From the NCBI RefSeq assembly GCF_000517545.1, contig NZ_BAIV01000034.1:1-61175 (forward strand): a stretch of 61,175 nucleotides of DNA, read 5' to 3'. Each line of letters begins with the position of its first letter. Position 1 is the first letter of the stretch. Made by a program: the position numbers and the translations under genes. A model generated the notes under the pieces. That model saw nothing but the letters and a program-made list of their open reading frames with translations, made no database searches and was not told where the DNA came from. This DNA comes from Bacteroides reticulotermitis JCM 10512. GTDB lineage: Bacteria > Bacteroidota > Bacteroidia > Bacteroidales > Bacteroidaceae. This document shows positions 8,461 to 17,988 of this stretch, piece after piece.

Positions 8461-9606
8461 ATGGAGAATTTTATTTTTCAGAATCCCGTGAAACTGATAA
8501 TGGGGCGTGGGATGATTGCTCAGTTGGCAAAAGAAATACCTGCAGACAAACGTGTGATGATTACGTTTGGAGGCGGTAGTGTAAAGAAGAATGGTGTTTA
8601 CGATCAGGTAAAGGCTGCTCTCAAAGATTATTTTACGGTTGAATTTTGGGGCATTGAGCCTAATCCAGCTATAGAAACGCTCCGCAAGGCAATTGCATTG
8701 GGGAAAGAACAGAAAGTCGATTACTTATTGGCTGTAGGCGGTGGTTCGGTGATTGACGGTACAAAGTTGATTGCTGCCGGATTACTATATGAGGGAGATG
8801 CGTGGGACTTGGTCCTGGCCGGACGTGCGGCAAGAAAGACAGTGCCGCTTGCTACTGTACTAACATTACCTGCCACCGGTTCGGAAATGAATAACGGTGC
8901 GGTGATTTCCCGTCATGAAACGAAAGAGAAGTTTCCTTTTACGGGCAACTATCCGATGTTTTCCATTCTCGATCCGGAAGTTACGTTTACGTTGCCTCCT
9001 CATCAAGTGGCTTGTGGCTTGTCGGATACATTTGTTCATGTGATGGAACAGTATATCACAACGCCCGGACAGAGCCGTGTGATGGATCGTTGGGCAGAGG
9101 GAATCTTGCAGACTTTGGCTGAGATTGCTCCGAAAATCCGCGAGAACCAGCACGATTATCAGTTGATGGCTGATTTTATGCTGTCCGCTACAATGGCGTT
9201 GAACGGATTTATAGCCATGGGTGTGTCGCAAGACTGGGCAACGCATATGATGGGGCATGAGTTGACGGCCCTTCATGGGTTGACTCACGGACATACATTG
9301 GCTATTGTTTTGCCGGCTACGCTTCGTGTGTTGCGTGATGCCAAAGGCGATAAACTTGTGCAATACGGAGAACGGGTGTGGGGCATAACTTCTGGCACAC
9401 GTGATGAACGGATTGATGAGGCTATTCGCCGGACGGAAGAATTCTTCCGCTCACTCGGACTCACTACTCGTCTGCATGAAGAGAATATCGGTCAGGAAAC
9501 GATCGAAGAGATCGAACGTCGATTCAATGCTCGCAAAGCTGCGTACGGAGAAAATGGTAATGTAACGGGTGCAGTAGCTCGTCAGATATTGGAAAGTGCG
9601 CTTTAA
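8461..9606 (+). CDS. Iron-containing alcohol dehydrogenase (NADH/NADPH-dependent butanol dehydrogenase type)
   Basis: This 381-residue protein belongs to the iron-dependent group III dehydrogenases, close to YqhD/BdhA. These reduce aldehydes to alcohols with NAD(P)H. GGGSVIDGTKLIAAG near residue 95 is the nucleotide-binding region. HVMEQYI near residue 198, HELTALHGLTHGHTLA near residue 265 and nearby Asp residues supply the metal ligands. It appears monocistronic, with its own promoter box upstream and a strong terminator downstream. The physiological substrate cannot be read from the sequence; aldehyde detoxification or fermentative alcohol formation are the usual roles. Confidence 0.9.
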   Translation: MENFIFQNPVKLIMGRGMIAQLAKEIPADKRVMITFGGGSVKKNGVYDQVKAALKDYFTVEFWGIEPNPAIETLRKAIALGKEQKVDYLLAVGGGSVIDGTKLIAAGLLYEGDAWDLVLAGRAARKTVPLATVLTLPATGSEMNNGAVISRHETKEKFPFTGNYPMFSILDPEVTFTLPPHQVACGLSDTFVHVMEQYITTPGQSRVMDRWAEGILQTLAEIAPKIRENQHDYQLMADFMLSATMALNGFIAMGVSQDWATHMMGHELTALHGLTHGHTLAIVLPATLRVLRDAKGDKLVQYGERVWGITSGTRDERIDEAIRRTEEFFRSLGLTTRLHEENIGQETIEEIERRFNARKAAYGENGNVTGAVARQILESAL

Positions 9607-9638
9607 GTAAGCTTCTTTCTCTTTACTTATAAGTCATA

Positions 9639-9685
9639 AAGGCTGCTTCTCTCAGATTTGTTCTGTGAGGAGCAGCCTTCTTTTA
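9639..9685 (+). terminator. Rho-independent terminator after the alcohol dehydrogenase
   Basis: AAGGCTGCT (9639-9647) pairs with AGCAGCCTT (9671-9679), with further inner pairs (CTC/GAG and CAGA/TCTG) and a short loop, then TCTTTT. Apart from this hairpin and the repeats at 9865-9940, the 386-base gap up to the next gene shows nothing recognisable. Confidence 0.85.
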
Positions 9686-9864
9686 TGGTACTAGGTGAGG
9701 AATTTCAATATAGTCTTTGGCTGACTGACTAAATTGGCAACGATATTACAGGGCTATATAAAGTGTATGGAACAGCTTTTGTTTCCTGTGACATCACGAC
9801 CATCTTGATAGAAAGACTTAGCCATAGAATATAGAAAGAAAAAGGTTGCGAAGCCGTCTTAGTT

Positions 9865-9940
9865 CTTACCTTAATTCAGGGTATCGGTCTGTTTAGGATA
9901 TAAAAGAGTAATTGAGGTAAGATTATCCTTAATTCGGGTA
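9865..9940 (+). promoter_or_regulatory. Possible operator: repeated motif upstream of the reductase/hydrolase pair
   Basis: CTTACCTTAATT (9865-9876) is inverted at 9910-9921 (AATTGAGGTAAG, 11 of 12). CCTTAATTCAGGGTA (9869-9883) recurs directly at 9927-9940 as CCTTAATTCGGGTA. Repeated half-sites ahead of a -7 box suggest a regulator-binding region. No adjacent regulator gene is seen. Confidence 0.4.
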
Positions 9941-9963
9941 CAATAGGGCCTGTTTGAATCGCG

Positions 9964-9971
9964 TAATTTTG
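9964..9971 (+). promoter_or_regulatory. Bacteroides -7 promoter box for the flavodoxin-like lipoprotein
   Basis: TAATTTTG matches TAnnTTTG and ends 21 bases before the start codon. The -33 region lacks TTTG, which would fit a promoter needing an activator. Confidence 0.5.
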
Positions 9972-9992
9972 TAACGTGGAAATTAGAAACAA

Positions 9993-10619
9993 ATGAATAT
10001 GAAACGAATTTTAATTTTAGCGACTATGGCAATAGCTGTTCTAACGGTATCGTGCAATGGACAATCCCGGAAAACAAGTACGGAGGCTTCGAAGAAGTCG
10101 AAGAAAGTGTTGGTGATCTCTTCAAGCCCCAGCAAAGGAGGTAATTCGGATTTGCTGTGCGATGAGTTTCTTAAAGGAGCTCAGGCGGCAGGGCACAAAG
10201 GAGAGAAGGTCTTTTTGGGAGATCTGGATATACGTTTTCTCAAGATCAAAGATGATTATAGCGATCGTAATTTAGGTATTAATGACGATGCTCCGAAGGT
10301 GGTAGCCAAGATGATTGAAGCGGATGTGATTGTGATGGCGACACCTATTTACAATGATAATATGTGTGGTCAGATGAAGACGATGCTAGATCGTGTCTTT
10401 GAAAGAGAACGTGAAGTGAGCAATAAAGAGTTCTACTTTATCATGACGGCGGGTGGTCGCAATACCGAATGCGCTTTGTTGGGATTCCGCAATTTTATCC
10501 ATTACCTGCCCGGTTCGCAGGAGAAGGGAGTCATTGAAGGCACAGGCATATACCCGAAAGGTGCTGTGAAAGACAAGCCGGTAATGAAAGAGGCTTACGA
10601 GATGGGAAAGAATGTATAA
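9993..10619 (+). CDS. Flavodoxin-like NAD(P)H-dependent FMN reductase, lipoprotein
   Basis: The 208-residue protein starts with a lipoprotein signal peptide; the lipobox LTVSC puts the lipidated Cys at residue 21. The mature part resembles the flavodoxin-like reductases: VLVISSSPSKGGNSDLLCDEF near residue 40 is the FMN-phosphate loop, and MATPIYNDNMCGQMKTMLDR near residue 120 is the typical second flavin loop. It would be a flavin oxidoreductase anchored to a membrane outside the cytoplasm, which is unusual because NAD(P)H is cytoplasmic; the physiological electron donor is unclear. It is probably transcribed with the hydrolase that starts 36 bases downstream. Confidence 0.8.
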   Translation: MNMKRILILATMAIAVLTVSCNGQSRKTSTEASKKSKKVLVISSSPSKGGNSDLLCDEFLKGAQAAGHKGEKVFLGDLDIRFLKIKDDYSDRNLGINDDAPKVVAKMIEADVIVMATPIYNDNMCGQMKTMLDRVFEREREVSNKEFYFIMTAGGRNTECALLGFRNFIHYLPGSQEKGVIEGTGIYPKGAVKDKPVMKEAYEMGKNV

Positions 10620-10655
10620 GACATTGTCTATAATTTGAATTAAATACCGAACATA

Positions 10656-11770
10656 ATGACAAACAATATCTTGAAAAAATATAGCATAGCTTTGATTATG
10701 TGCCTCTGCACAGCGGGAGCCTTATATGCAACCCGTCCAGACGGAGCTATAGTTGAAAAAACAGTAAACAATAATTTAAATTCCAATAGAACGATGAACG
10801 AAAATCTGAATTTAACTCAAAAATGGGATAAGGTGTTCCCAAAAAGTGATAAAGTGAATCAGAGCAAAGTAACCTTCCGAAACCGATACGGTATCACGTT
10901 GGTAGCTGACCTATATATACCGAAAGAGCAAGTTGCTGAGAAGATGCCTGCAATAGCCGTATCTGGTCCGTTCGGTGCCGTGAAAGAGCAGTCGTCAGGC
11001 CTTTATGCCCAAACGATGGCCGAACGCGGATTCCTGACTATTGCCTTCGATCCGTCCTATACAGGTGAGAGTGGCGGTGAGCCTTGCTATGTAGCTTCGC
11101 CCGATATCAATACGGAAGATTTCTGTGCCGCCGTCGATTACCTCTCAATACGTGATGATGTAGATCCCGAACGTATCGGAATTATTGGGATTTGCGGATG
11201 GGGTGGAATGGCCATTAACGCAGCCGCTATTGATACCCGAATCAAGCAACGGTTACCTCAACGATGTACGATATGAGCCGTGTAAATGCCAATGGTTATT
11301 TCGACTCGATGGATGCCGACGCACGGTACGAACTCCGTAAACAACTCAATGCTCAGCGCACTGTTGATGCTAAGAACGGTTCTTTCGCTTTAGGTGGCGG
11401 TGTGGTAGACCCGTTGCCCGTCGATGCTCCCGAATTCGTGAAAGATTATCATAGCTATTACAAGACCGATCGTGGTTATCACGAGCGTTCGCTTAACTCC
11501 AATGGAGGTTGGAACAAGACGTCTGCCCTTTCATTCATCAATATGCCTTTGCTTGCCTACAGTGACGAAATTCGCACTGCCGTGCTTCTGGTTCATGGCG
11601 AAAAAGCACATTCCCGCTATTTCAGTGAAGATGCTTTCAAGAAACTGAAAGGTGACAACAAGGAGCTGCTTATCATTCCCGGTGCAAGCCACGTAGATCT
11701 GTATGACAACCAAGCAGGTGTGATTCCTTATGATAAGATGGAACGGTTCTTTCGGGCAAATCTGAAATAA
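10656..11770 (+). pseudogene. Secreted alpha/beta hydrolase, dienelactone-hydrolase-like, frameshifted
   Basis: Two overlapping frames (10656-11276 and 11264-11770) encode consecutive parts of one protein of about 371 residues. The break is near 11246: one extra G after ATCAAG restores IKATVTSTMYDMSRV. The N-terminus has a signal peptide (LIMCLCTAGALYA). The nucleophile elbow reads IGICGWGG near residue 185, with Cys where most hydrolases have Ser, as in dienelactone hydrolases. A late GASHVDLYD holds the probable catalytic His, and LLVHGE precedes the acid position. The frameshift may be a sequence error; if real, the gene is dead. It follows the flavin reductase and probably shares its promoter. 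Confidence 0.8.
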
Positions 11771-11810
11771 GAGAAGAGCTAAAAAGAGATTCTAGCGGGC
11801 GAATATGTCC

Positions 11811-11850
11811 GGGCAACTCTGTTCGATCCGAGGAATAAACAGGGTTGTCC
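11811..11850. repeat. Hairpin-forming inverted repeat after the hydrolase
   Basis: GGGCAACTCTGTT (11811 onward) and AACAGGGTTGTCC (11838-11850) are near reverse complements. It lies before the stronger hairpin at 11886-11925. The rest of the 395-base gap to the next gene shows no convincing gene. Confidence 0.45.
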
Positions 11851-11885
11851 AGAATCTATCTTGAATAATTCAAACCATGTAAGAA

Positions 11886-11925
11886 AAGCCAATCCCAGTA
11901 TAAATGAATATACTGGGATTGGCTT
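11886..11925 (+). terminator. Perfect 17-bp stem-loop terminator after the hydrolase
   Basis: Arms 11886-11902 and 11909-11925 are exact reverse complements over 17 bases (AAGCCAATCCCAGTATA) with a 6-base loop, followed by an A/T-rich stretch. Position and strength fit a terminator for the reductase-hydrolase pair. It is almost symmetrical and could act in both directions. Confidence 0.75.
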
Positions 11926-12165
11926 ATTTAAGTACCCCATTCGTCTACTGAAACTATGGAAATAGCGTTGCAGAAAAGTAGACTTCCCCTCCGGATGTAT
12001 TAAAAAAGCAACTCCGAACCCTCTGCGAAATGCCAAATATGGCGACCCGGTTCGTTGCCCGATTTCGAACTTATTACAAACTCCGATTGTTATTTCTATA
12101 TATTGGTAGAAAAAACTATATTCGCAAGAGTATTACGTATGGCTTATCTTAAATAAACAGATTAT

Positions 12166-12738
12166 ATGAAATCGATGAATTATTCTTTATTGCGTGCGAT
12201 ATGCGCGTTTGTAATTGGTTTGGTACTGGTACTTTGGCCCGATGCGGCTGTAAACTACTTGGTAATAACCATCGGAGTGTTGTTCCTCATTCCCGGAATT
12301 ATCTCCATCATTGGCTACTTTGCAACGAAATCCGAAGATGGAATACCCAAACGATTCCCTATCGAGGGCGTGGGTAGCCTTTTGTTTGGCCTTTGGCTGG
12401 TGGTGATGCCCGGTTTCTTTACCGACATCCTGATGTTTATCCTGGGCTTTATTCTGGTATTGGGAGGCGTACAACAGATTGCTTCACTGATTACGGCACG
12501 GCGTTGGATGCGCGTTCCGATGGCATTCTACATTGTTCCTACATTGATTTTGATAGCCGGTCTTGTTGCCCTATTCAATCCCACGGGAGCTATCAACACG
12601 GCGTTTATGATTATCGGCGTAAGTAGTTTGGTGTATGCTGTTTCAGAGTTGGTGAACTGGTTCAAGTTCTCACGTCGCCGTCCTAAAAAGCCGGTAAATG
12701 CAGTGGCCGACATTGAAGATGCCCAGATTATAGAATGA
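12166..12738 (+). CDS. HdeD/DUF308-family inner-membrane protein
   Basis: This 190-residue protein has about six hydrophobic segments arranged as paired hairpins, with the recurrent short Pro/Gly turns of the HdeD family (LVLWPDAAVNYL, LIPGIISIIGYFA, LWLVVMPGFF). HdeD in E. coli is tied to acid resistance; the biochemical role is unknown. The C-terminal 30 residues are basic then acidic and cytoplasmic. It appears monocistronic with a terminator at 12854-12894. No convincing promoter box was found upstream. Confidence 0.75.
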   Translation: MKSMNYSLLRAICAFVIGLVLVLWPDAAVNYLVITIGVLFLIPGIISIIGYFATKSEDGIPKRFPIEGVGSLLFGLWLVVMPGFFTDILMFILGFILVLGGVQQIASLITARRWMRVPMAFYIVPTLILIAGLVALFNPTGAINTAFMIIGVSSLVYAVSELVNWFKFSRRRPKKPVNAVADIEDAQIIE

Positions 12739-12853
12739 TAGAGTAGGGGGGGATAAAAAAATAGAAGAGGACTACCGTCACGGCACCCCTCCCCTGCAAA
12801 CTTAAAACAACCAACAAAAGAAATAGATAATATCTATCCTTTATATCTTTAAC

Positions 12854-12900
12854 AGAAGAATGAAGAGGCGCCTATGCGGACTTTTCATTCTTCTTCTTTT
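12854..12900. terminator. Bidirectional terminator between the HdeD-like gene and glnN
   Basis: AGAAGAATGAA (12854-12864) pairs with TTCATTCTTCT (12884-12894), followed by TCTTTTTT on the plus strand. The two flanking genes converge here, so it can serve both. Confidence 0.75.
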
Positions 12901-15090
12901 TTATCTAATAAACAGAAGTTCTCTGTATTTAGGCAACGTCCACATCTGGTTGTCAACGATGAGTTCCAGCTTGTCGATGTGGTAGCGGATTTCTTCCAGT
13001 GCCGGTGCGATGTTATCGTGGTAAGCAATGGCTTTTTCGCGTTCACATTCGATCTTGTTAGCTACCTTACGTGCTTCGATCATCGAATCAACATGTTCTT
13101 TGATGAAAGCGGTGCGAACAGAAATCTCTTCGATCAGTTCCAGATTCTTGGATGACAACTCAGTTGCCTTATCAACAGGGAACAAAGACTGCATCTTATA
13201 CACATTGTCGATCAGGTTAGTCTGGTAACGAGTAGCTACCGGAATGATATGGTTCATCGCCAAGTCGCCCAATACACGTGCTTCGATCTGAATCTTCTTC
13301 GTATATGTTTCCCATTTCACCTCGTTGCGTGCGTGCAATTCCTTCTTTGACAATACGCCGGTTGCTTCGAACATCGCAATGCTCTCCGGTTTCAGGTAGT
13401 TGTCGAAGATAACCGGAACGCTTGTTTCGCAATCCAAACCACGTTTGGCAGCTTCAATCTTCCATTCTTCGCTGTAACCGTTGCCATCGAAATGGATTGG
13501 TTTGCAGATCTTGATATAACCACGAACTACGTCGAGGATAGCAGAGATCTTCGGTTCACCCTTTTCAATCAACGCGTCTACGTCTTTTTTGAACGTTGTC
13601 AGCTGATCGGCCAAGGCTGCGTTCAGAGCAATCATTGCGCTGGCACAGTTAGCCTGCGAACCTACGGCACGGAACTCGAAACGGTTGCCGGTGAAGGCGA
13701 ACGGAGAAGTACGGTTGCGGTCGGTGTTGTCGATCAACAGTTCGGGAATCTGCGGAATATCCAACTTCATACCCTGTTTGCCGCTGAGGCTGATCAAATC
13801 GTCGATTGTACTGCTTTCGATATGTCCCAATACTTGAGTCAACTGCTTTCCGAGGAAAGAAGAGATGATAGCGGGAGGTGCTTCGTTAGCTCCCAGACGG
13901 TGAGCGTTCGTTGCGCTAGAGATAGCAGCCTTCAGCAAACCGTTGTGTTTGTAAACAGCCATCAGGGTGTTGACTACGAATGTTACGAAGCGCAAGTTCT
14001 CTTCCGGAGTTTTGCCCGGACCCATCAACAAGATGCCAGTGTCAGTACCAAGTGACCAGTTGTTATGCTTACCCGATCCGTTAACCCCTTTGAAAGGTTT
14101 TTCGTGTAGCAACACGCGGAAACCGTGACGGCGGCTTACTTTACGCATCACCGACATGATGAGCAAGTTATGGTCGTTGGCCAAGTTACATTCTTCGTAG
14201 ATAGGAGCCAACTCGAACTGGTTGGGTGCAACCTCGTTGTGACGAGTCTTCACCGGGATTCCCAATTTCAGCGATTCGATTTCAAGATCTTTCATGAAAG
14301 CAGCCACACGAGTCGGGATTGCACCGAAATAGTGGTCTTCCAACTGCTGATTCTTGGCGCTATCGTGTCCCATCAGCGTACGGCCTGTCAACAATAAATC
14401 CGGACGGGCAGCGTACAAACCTTCGTCTATCAGGAAGTATTCCTGTTCCCATCCCAAGAAAGCGACAACCTTCTTTACATCCGGGTTGAAGTAATGGCAA
14501 ACAGCTGTTGCAGCTTTGTCTACGGCACGGAGTGCTTTCAACAACGGAGCTTTATAGTCAAGTGCTTCACCGGTATAAGCAATGAATACCGTTGGGATGC
14601 ACAAGGTATCGTCTATGATAAAGGCAGGAGATGAAGGATCCCATGCGCTGTATCCACGAGCTTCAAATGTATTACGGATACCACCGTTGGGGAAAGAAGA
14701 AGCGTCCGGTTCCTGCTGTACAAGCAGTTTGCCTGAGAATTCTTCCATCATGCCGCCTTTACCATCGTGTTCTACAAAAGCGTCATGTTTTTCGGCTGTT
14801 CCCTCTGTCAATGGAGAGAACCAGTGTGTGTAGTGTGTAACTCCCATTTCAGTAGCCCACTTCTTCATTCCGGAAGCTACTTCGTCCGCGATTGTGCGGT
14901 CGAGTGGAGCACCATTGTCAATTGCATCGATCAAAGTGTTGTATACCTTGCTAGGCAGGTACTTAAACATCTTTTCTTTGTTGAATACATACTTGCCGAA
15001 ATATTCCGATGGACGTTCGGCAGGAACTGGAACTTCAACTGCTTTCTTCTTAAAAGCCGTTTCTACGACTCTGAATCTAAGTTTTGACAT
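12901..15090 (-). CDS. glnN: Glutamine synthetase type III
   Basis: The 729-residue length marks the large GSIII form, first described in Bacteroides, rather than GSI (about 450-470). It makes glutamine from glutamate, ammonia and ATP. FKGVNGSGKHNNWSLGTD near residue 335 corresponds to the conserved ATP/glutamate-site region, and KTRHNEVAPNQFELAPIY near residue 290 is the GSIII signature. It ends the cluster porin-PII-Amt-glnN on the minus strand, 97 bases after amt, and provides the glutamine used by the amidotransferases further along. Confidence 0.96.
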   Translation of the reverse strand: MSKLRFRVVETAFKKKAVEVPVPAERPSEYFGKYVFNKEKMFKYLPSKVYNTLIDAIDNGAPLDRTIADEVASGMKKWATEMGVTHYTHWFSPLTEGTAEKHDAFVEHDGKGGMMEEFSGKLLVQQEPDASSFPNGGIRNTFEARGYSAWDPSSPAFIIDDTLCIPTVFIAYTGEALDYKAPLLKALRAVDKAATAVCHYFNPDVKKVVAFLGWEQEYFLIDEGLYAARPDLLLTGRTLMGHDSAKNQQLEDHYFGAIPTRVAAFMKDLEIESLKLGIPVKTRHNEVAPNQFELAPIYEECNLANDHNLLIMSVMRKVSRRHGFRVLLHEKPFKGVNGSGKHNNWSLGTDTGILLMGPGKTPEENLRFVTFVVNTLMAVYKHNGLLKAAISSATNAHRLGANEAPPAIISSFLGKQLTQVLGHIESSTIDDLISLSGKQGMKLDIPQIPELLIDNTDRNRTSPFAFTGNRFEFRAVGSQANCASAMIALNAALADQLTTFKKDVDALIEKGEPKISAILDVVRGYIKICKPIHFDGNGYSEEWKIEAAKRGLDCETSVPVIFDNYLKPESIAMFEATGVLSKKELHARNEVKWETYTKKIQIEARVLGDLAMNHIIPVATRYQTNLIDNVYKMQSLFPVDKATELSSKNLELIEEISVRTAFIKEHVDSMIEARKVANKIECEREKAIAYHDNIAPALEEIRYHIDKLELIVDNQMWTLPKYRELLFIR

Positions 15091-15147
15091 AATACCTAAG
15101 TTGATTTGTTGTTAAATATGTTAGAGTAAAAAAAGTTCTTTATGTGT

Positions 15148-15177
15148 TCCCGGAGAGGCGATCAAACCCATCCGGGA
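15148..15177 (-). terminator. Stem-loop between amt and glnN
   Basis: TCCCGGA and TCCGGGA (15171-15177 and 15148-15154) form a short GC-rich palindromic stem. On the minus strand a run of seven T follows some 10 bases later. It could partly terminate amt transcripts or process the amt-glnN message, which would set a different level for glnN. Confidence 0.4.
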
Positions 15178-15187
15178 TTTATTTATC

Positions 15188-16622
15188 TTAGTTGTAAGCA
15201 GACTCTCCGTGTTCGTATACATCGAGGCCTTCTTCCTCAACGCGAGCGTCAACCCGGATACCTACCAGCTTGTCTACCACTTTGAACAGGATGAAAGTCA
15301 TCACCGCACTGAAGACGATAGAAACCACTGTGGCGATAATCTGAATCCAAAGCTGATTCCAGTCACCGTACAAAGCACCTTGCACACCGCCTTCACCTGA
15401 GATATACTGTGTAGCGAAAACACCTGTAAGGATAGAACCTACGATACCGCCTATTCCGTGTACACCGAAAGCATCGAGCGCATCGTCATATTTGTATTTC
15501 GGTTTGATTACCGCTACCATGTAGAAACATACCAATGAAGAAACCAATCCGATGAAGAAAGCGCCCAGTACATCTACCGTACCTGCTGCCGGAGTGATGG
15601 CAACCAAGCCTGCAACGGCACCTGTACATACACCTACTGTAGTCGGCTTCTTATTGTGCAGCCAGTCGATAACCATCCATGTCATTGCGGCAACGCAAGT
15701 TGCGAGGTGAGTTACCAAGAAAGCGTTTCCGGCTATTCCGTCCGCTGCCAAGCCACTTCCGGCATTGAAACCGAACCAACCCAACCACAGGAACGCTGTT
15801 CCCATGAAGACGAAAGTGATGTTGTGCGGAGTGATCGGGCGACTGGTGCTGTAGTCTTTTCTACGTCCCAGCATGATAGCCATAACCAAAGCGGATATAC
15901 CTGCGTTGATGTGTACCACTGTACCGCCGGCGAAGTCGATTGCCCCTAAGTTCTGAAGCCATCCGCCTCCCCATACCCAGTGAGCCATCGGGTTGTATAC
16001 CAAGATTGCCCAAAGAACGCTGAAGAGCAGGAAGCCTGAAAACTTGATTCTTTCGGCAAAGGCACCGATGATCAGAGCTGGAGTGATGATGGCGAACATA
16101 CATTGGAAAAGAACGAAGACAAGTTCGGGAATATTGCCCGCTGTCAGGGTAGTGGTTGTTATGCCGTGGAGCATAACTTTATCGAAACCTCCGATGATGC
16201 ATCCCCACACGCTTCCCGATTCCATGAAACTGGTTCCAAATACAAAGCTATATCCGAAGCCGATCCACAGGATGCTGATTACGCCCACCAGAAGCAAACA
16301 CTGCATGATGATACTTAATACATTTTTTTTGGCGTACCAAACCGCCATAAAACAAGGCTAATCCAGGGATGGTCATTAATAATACGAGTATAGTTGCTAC
16401 GATAATCCAAGCGGTGTTTCCACTGTCGAGTGTCGGTGCTGCCACTTCGGCGGCTTCGGGAGCGGCCTCTACCGCTGCTACTGTTGTGCTGGCTACGATG
16501 GTGTCGATTGCTGCTACAGAGTCCTGTGCGAACGTTTTCGCACTTCCCAACATGGTAAATAAGAGTATAGCACTTGCTATCCACAACGTTTTCGTGCTGT
16601 GGCCTTTATATGTTTTATCCAT
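15188..16622 (-). pseudogene. amtB: Ammonium transporter Amt, with one frameshift
   Basis: The transporter is split into an N-terminal frame (16622-16248) and a main frame (16348-15188). The break is at a run of eight A on the minus strand (16330-16323): seven A would give GLVRQKNVLSIIMQ, the expected Amt sequence, and a protein of 477 residues. Residues 1-33 are a signal peptide ending AQ, followed by an Ala/Val/Glu-rich linker of about 35 residues before the first Amt helix, so the N-terminus is longer than in E. coli AmtB. Conserved Amt segments such as MAHWVWGGGWL and FAGGTVVHINAG are visible, as is a late FGVHGIGGIVGSI with the second channel His. It lies directly after the PII gene, the usual pairing in which PII blocks the channel. 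Confidence 0.9.
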
Positions 16623-16657
16623 AATTCTATCTTTTAAAACCTGATTTAAATTTTAGT

Positions 16658-17014
16658 TTAGCGCTCTTGCTCTGCATTGTATAAAGCGATGTCGCCTCTC
16701 TCAGCTGTCCGGATTCGGATGGCGTCTTCTATCGGGATGATGAAGATACGTCCGTCACCAATTTCTCCGGTCTGTGCCGATTTGATAATCGCTTGCACGG
16801 TTTTCTCCGCATTCTTGTCGCGAACGACGATAGAGATTAGAATACGTTCGATAGAACTGGTATCATATACAATACCTCGGTAGATACGACCTTGTCGTGC
16901 TTTTCCAATACCTCTTACGTCATAATAAGAGAACCATTCGATGTCCGCTTCGAGAAGTGCTTCTTTCACTTCTTCAAATTTGGTCTTGCGGATGATAGCT
17001 TCAATCTTTTTCAT
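16658..17014 (-). CDS. PII nitrogen regulatory protein
   Basis: The 118-residue protein has the PII fold: an N-terminal MKKIEAIIRKTKFEEVKEAL strand-helix, a T-loop around residues 37-55 and the C-terminal signature TGEIGDGRIFIIPIEDAIRIRT. The T-loop reads GRIYRGIVYDTSS, so a Tyr sits where E. coli PII is uridylylated, but surrounding residues differ and no uridylyltransferase is in the window. PII senses ATP/ADP and 2-oxoglutarate. Its position 36 bases before amt points to a GlnK-like role on that channel. Confidence 0.93.
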   Translation of the reverse strand: MKKIEAIIRKTKFEEVKEALLEADIEWFSYYDVRGIGKARQGRIYRGIVYDTSSIERILISIVVRDKNAEKTVQAIIKSAQTGEIGDGRIFIIPIEDAIRIRTAERGDIALYNAEQER

Positions 17015-17163
17015 AAACCTTAAAATATTAGTGTGACTTGCAAAAGAAGAGGTATAGGGACCGGGAGTTATTGTAGGTTACCATACAACAAACCGATAAA
17101 AGAAACTCTAACTACTTTCCTGTTCCCTATACGCTCTCCGGATATTCTCATTCTCTCTCTCTA

Positions 17164-17903
17164 TTAAAAACTTAATCCGAATGTAAAGTAAGCTCCTTCC
17201 GTACGCGGATTCACGGTTACCTTGCAAATGCCGGAACGGAGAAGGAATCTGTCACTTTGATCTCTTTAGAAGCTGCCAGGCTGACATCGGAAACACTGAA
17301 ACCACTGGAATATCCGTTGTAGAACGTCGTTTCCCAAGGAACCATGCCCAAGTCTACTGCCCAGTCGAGTCCGCCTAAACTGAATGGAGCACTAAGTGCG
17401 AGGTAAGAGGAATAAGCTCTTTTTCCATTCTCTTTCACGCCGTCGGCACCTGCGAAGTTGGTGTACCAATTAACTGCCAACGGACCAAAATCATAACCCA
17501 CCTGTGCCTCATATACATGAGCTGTGGAGTGTGCACCATACTTGAAATACTTGTTGGTGATAAACTCATCACCTTCGCCGGCCGTTTTGTTGAACCAATA
17601 GTCGGTTACCGAAACGCTGAACCCGCCAGTCGCATATCCCAATGTTAAATCAAATTCTTTCGTATCTTTCGACTCAAGTCCTACTGATCCCCATGCACCG
17701 AGTGAAAAGCCTTTGTATGAAACGCCTAATGCCGGTTGGATGCTGACTCCACCCAAGTCCTGACCACGCCAGATATAACCACTTACCAGATCCGCTCCAA
17801 CCGAAGCTTCTACCTTATCTTGTGCCGTCATTGTAGCCGGAGCAAGAGTTATCAGTAATGCTGTTGCCATTACTCCCAGTTTTTTGTTACTCGTCATTTT
17901 CAT
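17164..17903 (-). pseudogene. TorF-like putative outer-membrane porin, frameshifted at the C-terminus
   Basis: A signal peptide (LLITLAPATMTAQ) is followed by alternating amphipathic strands with aromatic ends, typical of a small beta-barrel. The VSGYIWRGQDLGG segment near residue 41 is characteristic of the TorF putative porin group. The open frame stops at 17217, but adding one base near 17222 (GCAAGG to GCAAAGG on the minus strand) extends it to VTVNPRTEGAYFTFGLSF, ending in Phe as outer-membrane barrels do, at 17164 (246 residues in all). As the first gene before PII, Amt and GlnN it may let nitrogen solutes cross the outer membrane; that is inference from context. Confidence 0.8.
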
Positions 17904-17988
17904 CGTCTTTTTGCCTTTAATAGTTAGAAAAATGTGGATGTACGGTCCATGCGTTATATAGTAGCGCGCAAAATACTATCAGTTAAAT

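Noticed and set aside
11779..12036. 85-residue frame on the minus strand in the gap after the hydrolase
   Set aside because: It runs through the perfect 17-bp terminator hairpin, has no promoter-like box and shows no recognisable protein pattern.
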